A stretch of 64,000 nt of DNA from Chlamydomonas sphaeroides (Eukaryota > Chlorophyta > Chlorophyceae > Chlamydomonadales > Chlamydomonadaceae): NCBI GenBank assembly GCA_001662425.1, contig BDDC01000057.1, forward strand, positions 72,405 through 136,404, read 5' to 3'. The translations under genes were made by a program, and so were the position numbers. Position 1 is the first letter of the stretch, and every line of letters begins with the position of its first letter. This document shows positions 20,901 through 32,393 of this stretch, one piece after another. Below the pieces are notes generated by a model that did not search any database, was not told where the DNA came from, and was given only the letters and a program-made list of their open reading frames with translations.

Positions 20901-23900
20901 GGCGGTCGGCCGAGGCCAGCAGCGTGGCGCCCGCGGACCGGAAGCGGGTCTTGAAGGTTCGCAGCAGTCGGCCCAGCGAGGCGTGCCACAGGTCCAGCAG
21001 CTCCAGCTGGGGGCGTTGGGGGCGTTGCGGTTGAGGTGCGTTGGGGGCGGCGGTTTGAGGGCGGTTATGGGTGGTCGGGAGGTGGTTGGAAGGTGGTTGG
21101 AAGGTGATTGGGAAGGCGCTGGTGGCGGTTTGAGGGCGTTCGGGGGTTCGGTCAGAGGGCGGCCCTCCGAGGTACCTGTACACACACACACGCACGTGTC
21201 TGGTATATGTTGATTATTACGAACACACACGCACGTGTCGGGTATATGTTGATTATTACGAACACACACGCACGTGTCGGGTATATGTTGATTTCTTGAT
21301 TATTATGAACACACGCACAGGTGCACACACGTGCTCGCCAGCGCCCCACCTGCACCTCTAGCGGCTCGCGGGGTGGCCCCGCGCTGTCGCCACCGCCAGC
21401 GCCCGAGCCGCCGCGCCCCGAGCTGCGTTGCGTCCGTGGGGGAGGGCCGGGGCCGTCGGGATGAGTTGGCGTGGGATAGCTGGCGACAGTCCGCACCACA
21501 CTGCCAACGATGCCTGCCCGCCTGGGCGCCCAGCTGGCGCCTGGCCCATGCGTCTGCATTCCCCTCTGCTTTGCAGCACTCCAATCCCTAACCCCCCACG
21601 CCTACGCCCCACGGGCCCACGACCCCACCTGGCCTTGGCCTCGAACTCGCGCGCCAGGCGCTCGAAGAAGTCGCGCAGTGTGGCCAGAGCCGCGTCCGCA
21701 TCGATGGCCACCGACAGGCGCTCGATGCAGAAGGCGACGCGCGCGGGCTTGCGCACCTGGAGTGAAGGACCGCCGGAGGGGTTGGGCGTGGGGTGGTGAG
21801 TTTCGGGTGCGGGATTGGGGTAGAAAGGGAGGGGGAGCCTGGGCGCAGGAGCTAAGGGGCTGGACATGGGGGCCTGCGCGGGCATTGCCCCGCACCCCGG
21901 CCTGCGGCCTCCGCCTCAGCGGCCGCATCGCCTGCCCCCTATCCCATGCTGGTTCACTCGTATGGTTTGGTCACGTTGGCATGGTGGGGTTACATGAGAA
22001 ACGCTGCGGCCGTCCCTCACCAGCCGCATCACGGGCCCCTCCAGGAAGGCACCCAGCGCGAAGCGACCCGCGGGCGGCACCCCGTGGTGCTCGAATGACA
22101 CCTGGGGGAGGCAGGGGGCACGGGGGCTCAGGGCCTCGGTCTGATGCGGGCCAGTACGACCGGTACCAGGAGGCCTGCGCCTCGCGTCGCGGGCCAGGAG
22201 AGGCCGCCGGCGAGGCAAGACGCGGGCCACTGGCGGCCACCGCCGTGCGCGCCGCCAGCCCCAGCCCGCGCAGCCGCAGCGCCCTGCCACGCAGCCTGCC
22301 ACGACCCCTCACCCCAGCGCCTCACACGCCACAGCCCGCGCACCTGCAGTGCCCTGTCCAGCAGCCCCACCAGCGGCTGCCACAGGCCGCTGTCCTGGTA
22401 CGACACCAGCAGCCTGGGGGCAGGGGAGGGGCGGAGGAGGGGCGGAGCCTCGGGCCCTGACCCTGGCACGCCCTCGGCGGCCCCTGCACACCCCTTTCCC
22501 CAGCCAGGCCTGCGGCCCCGCACCCCCTCCTCCCAGCCCCCGCTCTTTGCTGCCCACATCCCTTGGCCCCCCGCCCTCCCACACCTGCACAGCCCCGCTA
22601 TGGACGGCGCCACGGCCGCTGCGTCAGGCAGCAGCGAGGGCCGCCCGCAGCCGCCAAAGAGCTCCGCCAGCGCCGCCGCCTGCGCCTCGCTCAGCCCCAG
22701 CATGGCGCGGCTGCGGGCGGCGGCCGCCGCCTGGACCGACCACTTGGCGCGCTTGGCCGGGTCCGAGGGCGGCTGCGGGGCCAGAGACGGCAGCGGGACG
22801 GGCGGGTGGATGGGCGGGTGCGACGAGCGAGGATGCTACGAGGTGTGAGGTGTGAGGTGTGAGGTGTGAGGTGTGAGGTGCGCATCGGAGCAACGGAGGC
22901 CGGCGCCGCAATGCTGAGCCCCTGCGGGCACCCCAGCGCCGCCACCCCGCCGGCCCCTGCCCCGGGGCGCGGCCTCGCCTTTGCCGGCGGCACCAGCGGG
23001 GTCATGGTGGTGGACAGCGAGGGGCCCGCCAGCTTGAACTCGCCGCTGAGGGCCTGAGGGGGTGGAGGCGGTTGGTGCGGGTAAGGCGAAAGGCGAGGAG
23101 GCGAGGGGTTGAGCGGGGGAGGAGGGGCGCTAGGAAGGAACGGCGTGCGGCAATACCGGCGCGGGCGGGGCGCGGGCTAGGCTACTGCTGCGGCAGCAGC
23201 AGCTGGGTGCTGCGGCGGGGCGGGGCGGTGCAGATCTCATGCTGCGGTGCCGCGGCGGCGGCGAAGAGGATGGCAGAGGTGCAGGCAAGGGCCGCTCGCC
23301 CCTGCCGCACCCTTTCCCCGGGCGGCCCCTGCCCTGCCCTGCCCTGCCCTGTCCGTGCCCCGCGCGCCTGGCTCTCGCCGCTGGCCGCGGTGTAGGCGCC
23401 CAGCTCCGCGGGCAGCAGCGCCGCCAGCAGCCGCGTGAGCAGTCCCGGCATGTAGGCGTTGAGCAGGCCCCTGGGGGGAGGGGAGGGGAGGGGCACGTGA
23501 GGAGGGGCATGGGAGGAGGGGCATGGGGGCGTGAGGGCCCCTGGCTGACACCCTGACAAAGCGCTCAGCAGACCCCTGGGGGTGCGGAAGCATGAGCGCG
23601 AGCGCGTCGAGCAGGCCCATCCAGCGGCGCCTCCCTCCCTGACACGCCTCATCTACGGTAGGTAGCGGCTGGGCCCCGATGCCCCGGATGCGCCCCTCCC
23701 AGCCTGCCCCTCAGCAGGCAGCCTGCGCATGCCTGGAGCCCTCGCCCCTTCCGCTCCACGCCATGCCTCACTTGAGCAGCGTCTTGGGCAGCGGTATGGT
23801 GTTACCCCGCATGCGGTGCTCCAGCTGCAGGATGTGGAACGACACCGGCTCGGGAGCCAGCCACGACCCGCCTCCGTTCCCGCCTCCGCCACCGCCTCCG

Positions 23901-26900
23901 CCCGCCCCCACGCCTCCGCCGCCGCTGCCGCCGGATGCCGCCGCTGCCGCCGCGGCCGCAGCCGCCGCTGCCCCGGGCGAGGCGGCCCAGTGGTACTCGA
24001 ACACGGCGGTGACGGCCACCTCCACTTCCAGCATGATCTCGCGGATGCTCATGTCCGGGACCTGGGGGGGGCGAGGAAGGGGTCGTGGCGAGGGGAGGCC
24101 GGGGCCGAGCGGCATGAAGGCGTAGGGGGGGCCAGCTGGGCAGCGAGTGTTTGGACTGTGCCGAGGGGCTGCAGCATGGCCTTAACGGCGCTCATGAGGA
24201 TAGCCCGAGGTGGAGAGGATGGGCGGAGAGGGACAGGGGAAGGGTGGGCTGCTGTGGCAGCGGCGTGCCCCCAAGGCATGCCCCCCCGCTGGCACCCGGG
24301 GTTGCGCTGTTGCTGCGCCGTGCGTCATGGCACGCCACGTCACCACACTCTCCAGCCGGCCCATGCTCCGTCACGCCCCCACTTGAGTCCCCGGCGCCCC
24401 CAGCATCGCAGCTCAACTACTCACACTGGCACTCCTGCACACACGCGCGCGCGCGCCCACCTTGGTGCCCCGCTCCCCCAGCAGCTCCACGCGCTCGCCC
24501 ATGAGCTGCACGTACACCCCCTTGCGGCTGGGCCGGCACTCAAAGTCCTCCACGAAGCCGCCATCAAAGGCGTCGCCGTCTGCAGATGGAGGGGCCAGGC
24601 GGGGCGAGGGGGCGGGCAGGTCAGGGCTGCAGGGCGGCAGGGTGGGGGAGGGTAGCCTGCAGGGTGAGGGAGGGGCAGCGGTCTGCTCACAACGAGCGCG
24701 CCGTGCACCTCGGCTGCCCGCGGCGCCGCGCCCGCCGCGCCATGGTGAGTCACATTCCCTCTGGGTAGCACGCGAGCATGCACGCCGCATGCAAGCGGGC
24801 ATTGCGTACGGGTCGCATTGCGTACGGCACGCGGCCTTCGTTGCCACAGCCCGCCGGCACCGCACCGCCGCGGGGGTGCCCCCAGCCCAGCGCAAACACG
24901 CACCGTCCAGGCTGCCCGAGGCGAAGCTGCCCTCGCCCTCCAGCGCAGAGGCGGCGCCAGCCAGGTCGCGGCCCGACGCGCGGCGCGCCGCCTCGCCGGC
25001 GGCCGCGCTGACGGCGCTCGCCGCCGTCGCGACGGAGGCGGAGGAGGCAGTGGAGCCGGCGCTGCTGCGCGCCAGGTCGGGCTCCCGCCTGGATGCGCTT
25101 GGAGGCGCCGGCCCTGGCCCCGGCCCGGCTGCTGCAAAGTAGTCCGAGTTGGTGGATAGCATACCGTCCAGCATCATCGAGCTGCGGGGGAAGGCGAGGA
25201 TGGCAGGACAGGTGTGAGGGAGGGATCGGGGAAGGTGCGGGAGGGGAGCATGGGCGACAGTGGCAAGAGCGGGGAGCCGCCCAGCAGCAGCGAGGGTGGC
25301 GCGGCTGTCAGGACTGTGAGAGGCGGATGCAAGCAGCTGCTCGTGTCACCTGACACGGGGTCGCAGCTGCAGGACACCAGCGGGTGGGAGCCGGGCAGCC
25401 GCGAGCATCGCACCTGCCGGTGTCCACCAGGCTGCTGCCCTCGAACCCCTCCAGACCCTCGCCGCCCTCGCCGCCCGCGCCGCCCGCGCCGCTGCCCGGC
25501 CGCATGCGGTCGCGCATGTCTCGCAGCGCGCCCGGCGTCTTGGCCGCGATGGCCTTGCCGATGCGGCTCAGCTTGTCCTTGCCCTCGGACAGGCCGTCCT
25601 GGGGCAGGGGCCCGGGGCGGAGGGCGAGGGGAGAGGGTGCGCCGTGGGGGGCAGCCGCATGCTGGGTGGCATGGTGGCATGGGGAGGCCCAACTAGGTAC
25701 CGGGCTGCTGCAGGCCGGGTGGGCCGACTCGGCGGCAGGCGCAGCCGGACCTCCCGCAACCTCAGGCAACAGACACCCCGAGCTCCGGGCCTGCTTGTTG
25801 CCTCCGCGCCCACCTGCAGCTTGCCTACATGTACGCGGTACCGCCCATACTTGTCGCTGCAACGTTTTGTAGAAATGCATGCGGAAAGGCAACCCTGCAC
25901 GCCACGCACCTGCAGCCTGCCCATGGACGCCTTGAGCCGCTGCCCGGCGCCCGCGCTGCCTCCGCTGGAGAAGGACGGCAGGCCACCGCCCTCCGGCCCG
26001 TAGCCGTGGGCCTCGCCCTCTCCGCCCATGACGGCGGCTGCCCTGTCCACCACCTTGTCCGCCAGGCCGCCTACCATGGTCTTGAGCTTCTCCTTCTTGC
26101 TCTTGAGGCCCGACAGGAAGTTGGCCACGCCCTCGCCCTTGGAGCGCGGCGCGTAGGGTTGCTGCTGCGGCTGCTGGCCGAACAGGTGCTGCGGCTGCTG
26201 CTGGCCGTAGGCGGGCGGCACGCCGGGGCCGGTGAAGGGTGGGGCGTAGGCGCCTGGGTAGGCGGTGTGGAGGCCGCCGAGGGAGCTGGAGGACGGGGCC
26301 GGCCGGCCGGGCGGCGGCTGCGCCGTTGCCGGCCGGCCGTAGGCCCCAGCCGCGGCGGCGGCGGAGGAGGGCGGAGGCGCGCCGGCGCTGAGGCTGCCGT
26401 ACAGGGCCTGCGGCTGCAGCACAGCGCCGCCGGCGGAGCGCGGCTGGGCGGCGGCGAAGCCGGCGGCGGCGGCGGTCCCTGGCGCGCCGCCGCCGCTGCT
26501 GGCGGCGCCGCCGCCGACGCCGAGGCCGCCGGTGACGACGTCGTGGCTGGGCGCTCGGCGGTGTGCTGCGTCGCGTGGCGGCAGGCCGGCGTGGCCCGAG
26601 GGCAGCGGTGCCGGCAGCGAGCCGCCGCCCGGGGGGTGCAGCGGGTGGTGCTGGGGTTGGGGTTGGGGGTGAGGATGGGGATGCGGGTGAGGGTGAGGGT
26701 GGAGCTGCTGCTGGGTCATGGGCTGGGGCTGCTTCTGGAACGACGACAGGGGCTGCGGGGGCTGGGCGTGTGCGACTGCGATGGCTGGCGCTGCGCCGCC
26801 GCCGGTGCTGGCGGCGGCTGGCGCCACACCGCCGCCGCAGCTGGCGGCGGCTGGCGCCGCGCCGCCGGCTGAGCTGGCGGTGCTGTGCCGCGAGGGGCTG

Positions 26901-29473
26901 CCGGCGGCGCCCCCGCTCGAGCCGCCCGGCGACGGCGCCGCTGAGGCGGGGCGTGAGGCCGCGGCGGAGCCGCCGGGCCCGGGCACCGGCGGCGCGGGGG
27001 CGGGGGCGGAGACCCTGGAGGGCTGAGCGGCCAGCGCAGCGGGGTCCTGTGGGCGTGGCAGCGGCCAAGCGGCCAGGCGGAGTGTGCGGCGGCGTCAAGG
27101 CGCGAACGCACGGGCGACGCCAGCCGTAGCTGCGTCCGAGGGCGCACGGCGGCGCGGCACAGGCCGCATGCCATCCCCCGAGCCAGGGCGCTGGCGAGGG
27201 CAGGAGGCCACCAACCCACCCGCCCACCCACCGCGCCGCCGGGGCCTCCGCCAGAGGTGTCGCCCTCTGCCACCGCCGCCGGCCCCACGCCGCCTCCCCC
27301 GGACGAGATGCTGCCCGAGGCGGGCCGGCCCAGCGAGCCGCGGCCCGACGTGTCAGCGCCCGCCTGCTGCTGCTGCTGCTGCTGGAAGGCCGCCGCCGCC
27401 GCCGCCATGGCCGAGGAGCGACGGGAGCTGCGGCCGGGGGGGGCGGGCGCAGGCTTTTGCGAGCATGGCACAGCGGGCGCAGGGTTGGCTGGCGCCCGCT
27501 GGATGTTCTGGGGCGGGACCAAGCCGGCGCCCGGGGTCCCCGGCACAGGACGTAAGGAGGCAGGAGCCGCTGCGGCACACGGCCTACGACCAGGCACCAC
27601 GAGAGGCCCAGAGGCACGCCGCAGTGCATTCGGGCGCAGGGCTCGAGCGCGTGCGCGGCTGGCCCGAGCCCGAGCCAGCCGGCGCTCACAAGCCCCGCGG
27701 CCCGCGGCCGGCCCGCCTCACTCGCCCCCTTCCCGCCACCGCCGCGCCCGTGGCCCACGGCCAGGCGGCACCTGGCGCTATTGCGCCGCGGCCAAACTCC
27801 TGTCCCACTCGCCGTCCGCTGCAGCCGGCCCCGCTGCCCCCAGCCGCAAGACTCACTCGCCCCGCTCCGCCAGCGCCGTCGACGACGACACGCCGCCCAG
27901 CGCCACCGTCAGCCGCGCAGCGCGCGTGAGGCCGCCGGCCCCCGCCCCGGCCCCGGCCCCCGCCGCTGCCGCTGCAGCTGCCGCGGGCCCCGGCTGCTGC
28001 GGCCGTGACCCCGGCTTGCTGCCGCTGCCGTTGCCGCCTGCGTGGTGGTGGTGCGGCGGCGCCAGCGGCTGCACGCTGAACTCGAAGCGGCCGCTGACCT
28101 CGCTCAGGTGCAGGTCGCGGGCGGCCACGTAGATGCCGCCGTTGCCGCTGGAGAACCTGCGGTTGGATGGGCGGGTGGCGTCGGATGGGACTGCAGGGAA
28201 AGCGCGCTCCGGCATTGACCCTTGCGTATCAGAGCTGCGGCTCTACCTGGCCCCGGTTCCGCTTTCTGAGACCAGGACCCCTGCCTCCGGCCGCTCCGCC
28301 GGCCAACCCTGTCAAACCCCACTGCTCACCCCACATCCGTTTCCTCTCCCCAGCCACGCGACACCGCTGCGGCGCACCTGAACCCCTTGGCTTTGGGGAA
28401 GTACAGCTGCTGCTTGGCGCGGTCCAGGCGCGCCGTGGTGCGCTCCAGCGCCTCCTCCAGCCGGGCCACCTCATCCCAGCCGCTCTCCTCGCAGCGACGC
28501 CGCTCCGCCTCCAGCCGGCTGCTGGCGTCCAGCCGCGCCAGGTGGCCCCTCAGGCTGTGCATCTCCTCGGCCAGCAGCCGCCGCGTGTCCTGCGGCGCCA
28601 CCGGGTTGGGGTGGGGAAGGGGAAGGGGAGGCAGGGGATGGCGAGTGTAGGCCCGGGATGGCGGCGGGGAGAAGAGCGGGCAGGGCAGGGGATAGCAGAG
28701 ACCCATGCGCCGCGCTGCCGTGAACTGGTGTGTGCCGTACGCCTTGCGCCGTGCCGTACCTGCAGCACCACACATTTTGTGGACAGGTAGTCGCGCTCGT
28801 CGGCCCGGTCGCAGCTGGCCAGCTGCTGGCTAGCCAGACGGATCTCCGCGTCTGTGGCGGCCACGCGACTGGCTAGTTCGTCCAGCTCGCGCTGCAGGGA
28901 GAGCGGGTCGCGAGCGGGGCCCGATGCCAAGGAAGATGGCTGGGCCGGCTGCGCGTGATGGGAGGCGTCGGGCGTGGCGCCCGAAGGCCGGCGCGAGGGC
29001 GTGGAGGAGCTGCTACCGGGGCCGGTCTGCTGCTTCGCGGCGAGCTCGGAGACGAGCTTCTTCTTGTCCTTCTTGAGTATCTCGCATGTCTGGGGGGTGG
29101 GAGGATTCAGGGCGTTGGGGGAGGGCTGTCAAACCGCTCAAGACGAAGCTGATGGTCTAGGCATGAGATCACAACCCTTGATGCGGGACACCACCCTGGG
29201 GTTGGGGTGGGCGTGTGTTGGGGTTCGGGGGGCGGCACGTGCGCGGAAGATGGCCGGCCGGACCAGCAACATCCCGCCCCTGGCCTTCCCCCCTGGCCCC
29301 GGGTGGCTCCTCAGCACCTGATTGAGCGACGAGATGAGCAACTCGAGGCTTGGCCTCTCATTCTGCTCAAATGCCTTTATTCGGGCCTTGTCCTCATCGC
29401 GAATTAACCCGAACAGCTCCGTCGCCTGCTTGCGGCATGCAGAGAGCGCCTTATCGAACTCCTTGCTGTCCAT
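17908..29473 (-). CDS. 24-exon large protein, unassigned (coiled coil plus beta-rich segments)
   Basis: Exons on plus coordinates, in transcript order: 29473-29318, 29089-28760, 28589-28378, 28156-27857, 27427-27232, 27046-25910, 25598-25414, 25181-24904, 24579-24461, 24061-23772, 23470-23368, 23053-22979, 22772-22585, 22413-22344, 22101-22021, 21756-21629, 21422-21350, 21006-20845, 20595-20506, 20252-19801, 19457-19374, 19135-18949, 18488-18400, 18229-17908. They sum to 5307 nt, 1768 aa, all phases consistent. The N-terminus starts MDSKEFDKALSACRKQATEL and is helical/coiled coil (LQRELDELASRVAATDAEI; RRLLAEEMHSLRGHLARL). A large Pro/Ala/Gln/His-rich exon (27046-25910) ends in a Lys-rich helix. 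Then come alternating beta-like and amphipathic pieces (GVYVQLMGERVELLG, FHILQLEHRMRGNTIPLPK, AVVIALVLKF). Exons 11 and 12 end at GC rather than GT donors. The exon 5 donor is ambiguous by 12 nt. I do not recognise the family; a lipid-transfer-like fold is a guess. No signal peptide or clear membrane helix. Confidence 0.72.
21182..21307. repeat. 39-bp AT-rich intronic minisatellite
   Basis: About three copies of a 39-base unit containing ACACACGCACGTGT followed by GGTATATGTTGATTATTA, in intron 17 of the 24-exon gene. The unit couples a CA/GT alternation with an AT-rich half, unlike the surrounding sequence. Confidence 0.88.
22842..22876. repeat. 7-bp tandem repeat, 5 units
   Basis: Five exact GGTGTGA units in intron 12 of the 24-exon gene. 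Simple slippage repeat. Confidence 0.9.
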
Positions 29474-29713
29474 GATGCCTTGAGCTGCGCCCTCGCCGGG
29501 GTTTGTCGCCGGTTGGCGCTGTTCCCGGCGAGACTACCTAGACATTCCTATCCTTGGTCTCTTAATTATCATTGTAGAGTCCATCGATGTCCATCGGTGT
29601 CCATCGGTGTGTTCTGGCATGGCCGGCTCCGAAACCGGGACTCCCCGCATGCCCGTTGCGCGTAGCGACAGCCTTGCACTGCATTAGACCCCACACCTCA
29701 ACAAACCACATCG
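29474..29713. promoter_or_regulatory. Compact divergent promoter region
   Basis: Only 240 bp separate the start codons of the 24-exon gene (-) and the FHA gene (+), so both 5' UTRs and promoters lie here. The region is less GC-rich and contains a short ATGTCCATCGGTGTCCATC direct repeat near 29588-29607. Confidence 0.55.
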
Positions 29714-31248
29714 ATGATCTCTTACGCACCTTTCCGTAACTGCTCAACGCGTGCGTACACGCTTAGCGCCCGCAGAAGTAGACAAGCTTGCACGGTTCGC
29801 GCGGCGTTTACGCTCACGAGCAGCCGCGGCGAGCGGCTGGATTTCACTAAGGCATGGGGGCGGGCCGTAACCGGCCTGGAGTTGCAGAACCCAAGCCTCC
29901 CGCGCGTGCCGACCTGACAACCCGGCTCCAACCCCGCAGCCGCAAGTCACCGTCGGCAGTGCAGCATCCGCGGACGTGCGGATATCTTCACCCCAAGGTA
30001 CACTCCATCCCCGTAGCCGCTACCGCTGCCGCTTTAGCCAGCAGCAGGGGGCCTGCCACCGCCAGTCCATCCCGTCGCGGCGCCGCCGACTCTGTTGCTG
30101 TGCCGTGCCACGCCGCCCTGCCGCCGGGGCCACAGTCGCGGAGGAGCACGCCATACTCCTGCAAAAAGGTAAGCACATATGCGCACAACAGTCACGTTCC
30201 CTTTGCACCAACGAGCCGATCTACGGCGTGCGCCGGCGCCGGTGGCCTCGCCGACCCACATGGGTTGTGGCCGCTCACCTCCCGCCCCGGGACCGCCCAA
30301 GACCTCCTTCCCTCCTCCACCCATCTTGGCCCCCGCCTTGCTCCACGCGTGCAGGCAAGCAGGTTTTCCTGAAGCCGCTGCTGGGCGAGAGCGTGCTGGA
30401 CGAGTCGAGGTGCTGGAAGGTGCGGCCCGCGCACCCGGCACCCGGCCCGCGCAGGTCCCGCCCCGCTTACGGTTGCCGTTGGCGCTCGCCGCAAGGGGGC
30501 CGAGGCCAGCGCCAGCCCCCAACGCAGCGGTGGACAAACACGCACGGTCCTGCCGCTGCGCGGGCCGCACCGGGCCGGCAGCTGCGTGTGCTGCACGCCG
30601 GTGGGCTGGCGCACAGCGACTGGCGGACCCGCAGCAGCGCGGCCGGCCGCCCGACAGCCGGCGCCCGCAGCCAGCCCTGACTCATATTCCGCTGCCCTCC
30701 ACGCTTCCCACCGTTCCCCGCTGGCCTCCGTCCGCCACGCCCCTCCGGCCCTACCCCCTGCTTCTCCCTCAGGATGGCACGCCGCTGCGGCCCAACGTGC
30801 AGTACGTGCTGGCCAACGGCTGCGTGGTGGCCTTTGGCAGCGCCGAGCTCAGCTACACGGTGGCGTTCGAGGAGGGCAGCGGCAGCAACCCGCTGGTGGA
30901 GATGATGATGAAGGTGCGAGGGGCGGTACGGCATGTGTACGGCGCTGGTGCAGGCTTGGTACACTGCACGGCTACCGTACGTTGGGCATTGCATGAACAA
31001 CCACAGCACTCGAGCTGCTGCGTGGGCGATGTCTGGGGTTGCGGAGGGACCGCAGCGGGCCCCCGACCGGCACCAGCCTGCAGCCTGTCGCCTGCCCCCC
31101 ACCCCGGCGTGCCCACCTTGATCGCCACCCTTTGGCGAGGTGGACTCAGCGGGCGCCGAGACACCACGCCTGGTGTCGCCCTCCCTCGCCGCAGGGAGTG
31201 ATGGCTAGCAGCAGCGCGGAGGTCAAGAAGGCCATGGGCGGGCTGTGA
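29714..31248 (+). CDS. FHA-domain protein, probably plastid-targeted
   Basis: Six exons: 29714-29866, 29940-29997, 30136-30168 (33 nt), 30355-30419, 30773-30913, 31195-31248; 167 aa. Phases 0, 1, 1, 0, 0 join cleanly. The leader is Ser/Arg-rich and acid-poor (SARRSRQACTVRAAF); TVRA|A looks like an algal transit cleavage site. The rest reads as a compact forkhead-associated domain: QVTVGSAASADVRISSP (the VTIGR-like strand and DI/DV segment), EEHAILLQ (the HA of the S-x-x-H motif), then RPNVQYVLANGCVVAFGS (the L-x-x-G-D-x-V-x-F-G segment). FHA domains bind phosphothreonine peptides; here the usual Arg of the first strand is Ser, and the Ser before H-A is Glu, so phosphopeptide binding may be weakened. 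The domain is cut into tiny exons. The exon 1 donor (GCC|GTAACC) is the least certain; a donor at 29906 would leave only a 34-bp intron. Confidence 0.72.
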
Positions 31249-32069
31249 GAAAGGCGGCGGCGGCGGAGCGCCTGGCGGTCCCGGGCACGGCGGGGCAGAG
31301 CAACGGACACAGCGGGCGGCGCCCCGACCGCAGCCATCATGCCGGCCACCAGAGTGGCCGGGGGCCTGGCAGCGGGGCGGCAGGGAGGTACCAGGCAGAC
31401 CTGCTCACTCGTTGAGCACTGGGGACACGGATGCCAGCGACACGTGGGAGGAACGAGGCGAGCGAGCTGCCTAGGCGTTTCCCTGTGTGGGGTCACTGTT
31501 ACTGTTACTGTTACTGTTACACCGCAAAGCGGAGGTCGCCGTTTCACAGCCAGGGGGGCCATCGGCAGATCAGGTCCACGAGGGCCGAGTTACAGAAGCT
31601 GGGGTTCGGGGGGGCGGTCAAGCGCGCAGCGGGACGCAGGATGCCGGCGGCGCGTGGGAGGAGCGAGGCGGGCAAGGTGTGGGGTGTGCCTGGGTTGGGG
31701 CTCTGCCAGGAGCTCCTAGGCTCGGCTGGGGGGCTCGGCACGGTGCGGACCAGCTGCCGCGCAGCGCCCGTGCGCGGCTGCCTGGGCTGTGTGTGGCAAA
31801 TGCCGGCACGTCGAAGAAGAATACGAAGAACGCGAACAACGGCAGCACGGTCGGCCGGGTCGTCGCTGTGGCGGGCGGGGGCTGCGACACGGCGGCGGGC
31901 GTGCCGGCGGCACAAGCAGGCCACAGCTGATCGCGCGCACTGCGACTGCACGCGGCTGATCAGGGGAGCTTCTGCAGCTGATGGGGTCCCGTGAAACATG
32001 TGAGCATATGGTTGCACCTGTTGCAGCGATGACCTGAACCCGGCCCGCGACTCCGGGCAGCATTCTTGC
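31249..32069. other. Region without supported gene
   Basis: Downstream of the FHA stop. Open frames occur on both strands, including the start of a long minus frame, but without recognisable motifs. Contains an (ACTGTT)4 microsatellite at 31495-31520. No TGTAA was noticed until 32494, so part of this could be a long 3' UTR. Confidence 0.45.
31495..31520. repeat. Hexanucleotide microsatellite (ACTGTT)4
   Basis: Four exact ACTGTT units plus AC. Simple repeat in presumed non-coding sequence. Confidence 0.95.
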
Positions 32070-32393
32070 GTGTCACTCGCTCTGGTCGAGCTTGGGTGGG
32101 CTGTGCTTGCGGCGATGGTCGCCGGGGCGCGGGCTGCGTGCTGCAGGCGGCCACGGACGGCGGCTGCCGGCAAGGCACGCAAGCCGTTGTTGCGCACCCA
32201 GCGCAGCAATGTGCAGCGAGGCCCCCCTGGCTCTGGTCCTGGCGGCAGCGGGGGTGCCATCCGCAAGGCGCACCGGCGCGGGGAGGCGGCCCCCAGCGCT
32301 CCGGAGGCGCCCAAGCGCCCGCGCCGCGCGGTCGCGCACCGCGGATCGCTCAAGGAGGACAGCAGCGGTGACGAAAACGTGAAGGACAGCTGA
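32070..32393 (+). CDS. Doubtful small basic ORF
   Basis: 107-codon frame with a hydrophobic start and a strongly basic, Pro/Gly-rich body ending in the polar tail GSLKEDSSGDENVKDS. The tail looks protein-like, and a TGTAA lies about 100 bases after the stop (32494-32498). There is no recognised family, and the start may be wrong because an acceptor-like TGCTGCAG occurs inside near 32140. Could be a small gene, the last exon of an unseen gene, or chance. Confidence 0.25.
   Translation: MSLALVELGWAVLAAMVAGARAACCRRPRTAAAGKARKPLLRTQRSNVQRGPPGSGPGGSGGAIRKAHRRGEAAPSAPEAPKRPRRAVAHRGSLKEDSSGDENVKDS

Noticed and set aside
25803..25840. Extra exon between exons 6 and 7 of the 24-exon gene (GKLQ before a GTGGGC donor)
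   Set aside because: It mimics the exon 6 end, but no acceptor restores the frame, and exon 6 to exon 7 already joins in phase 0.
26640..26705. Telomere-like GGGGTT/GGGTGA run
   Set aside because: It is the antisense of a coding His-Pro/Gln-Pro repeat in the 24-exon gene, not a (TTTTAGGG)n-type telomeric array.
25308..27758. 816-codon minus frame
   Set aside because: Only its last part (GKDKLSRIGKAI region) is a true exon; the rest overlaps the real Pro/Gln-rich exon in another frame.
29906..29939. 34-bp intron in the FHA gene (donor CGC|GTGCCG)
   Set aside because: Too short for splicing; the donor at 29867 gives a 73-bp intron in the same phase.
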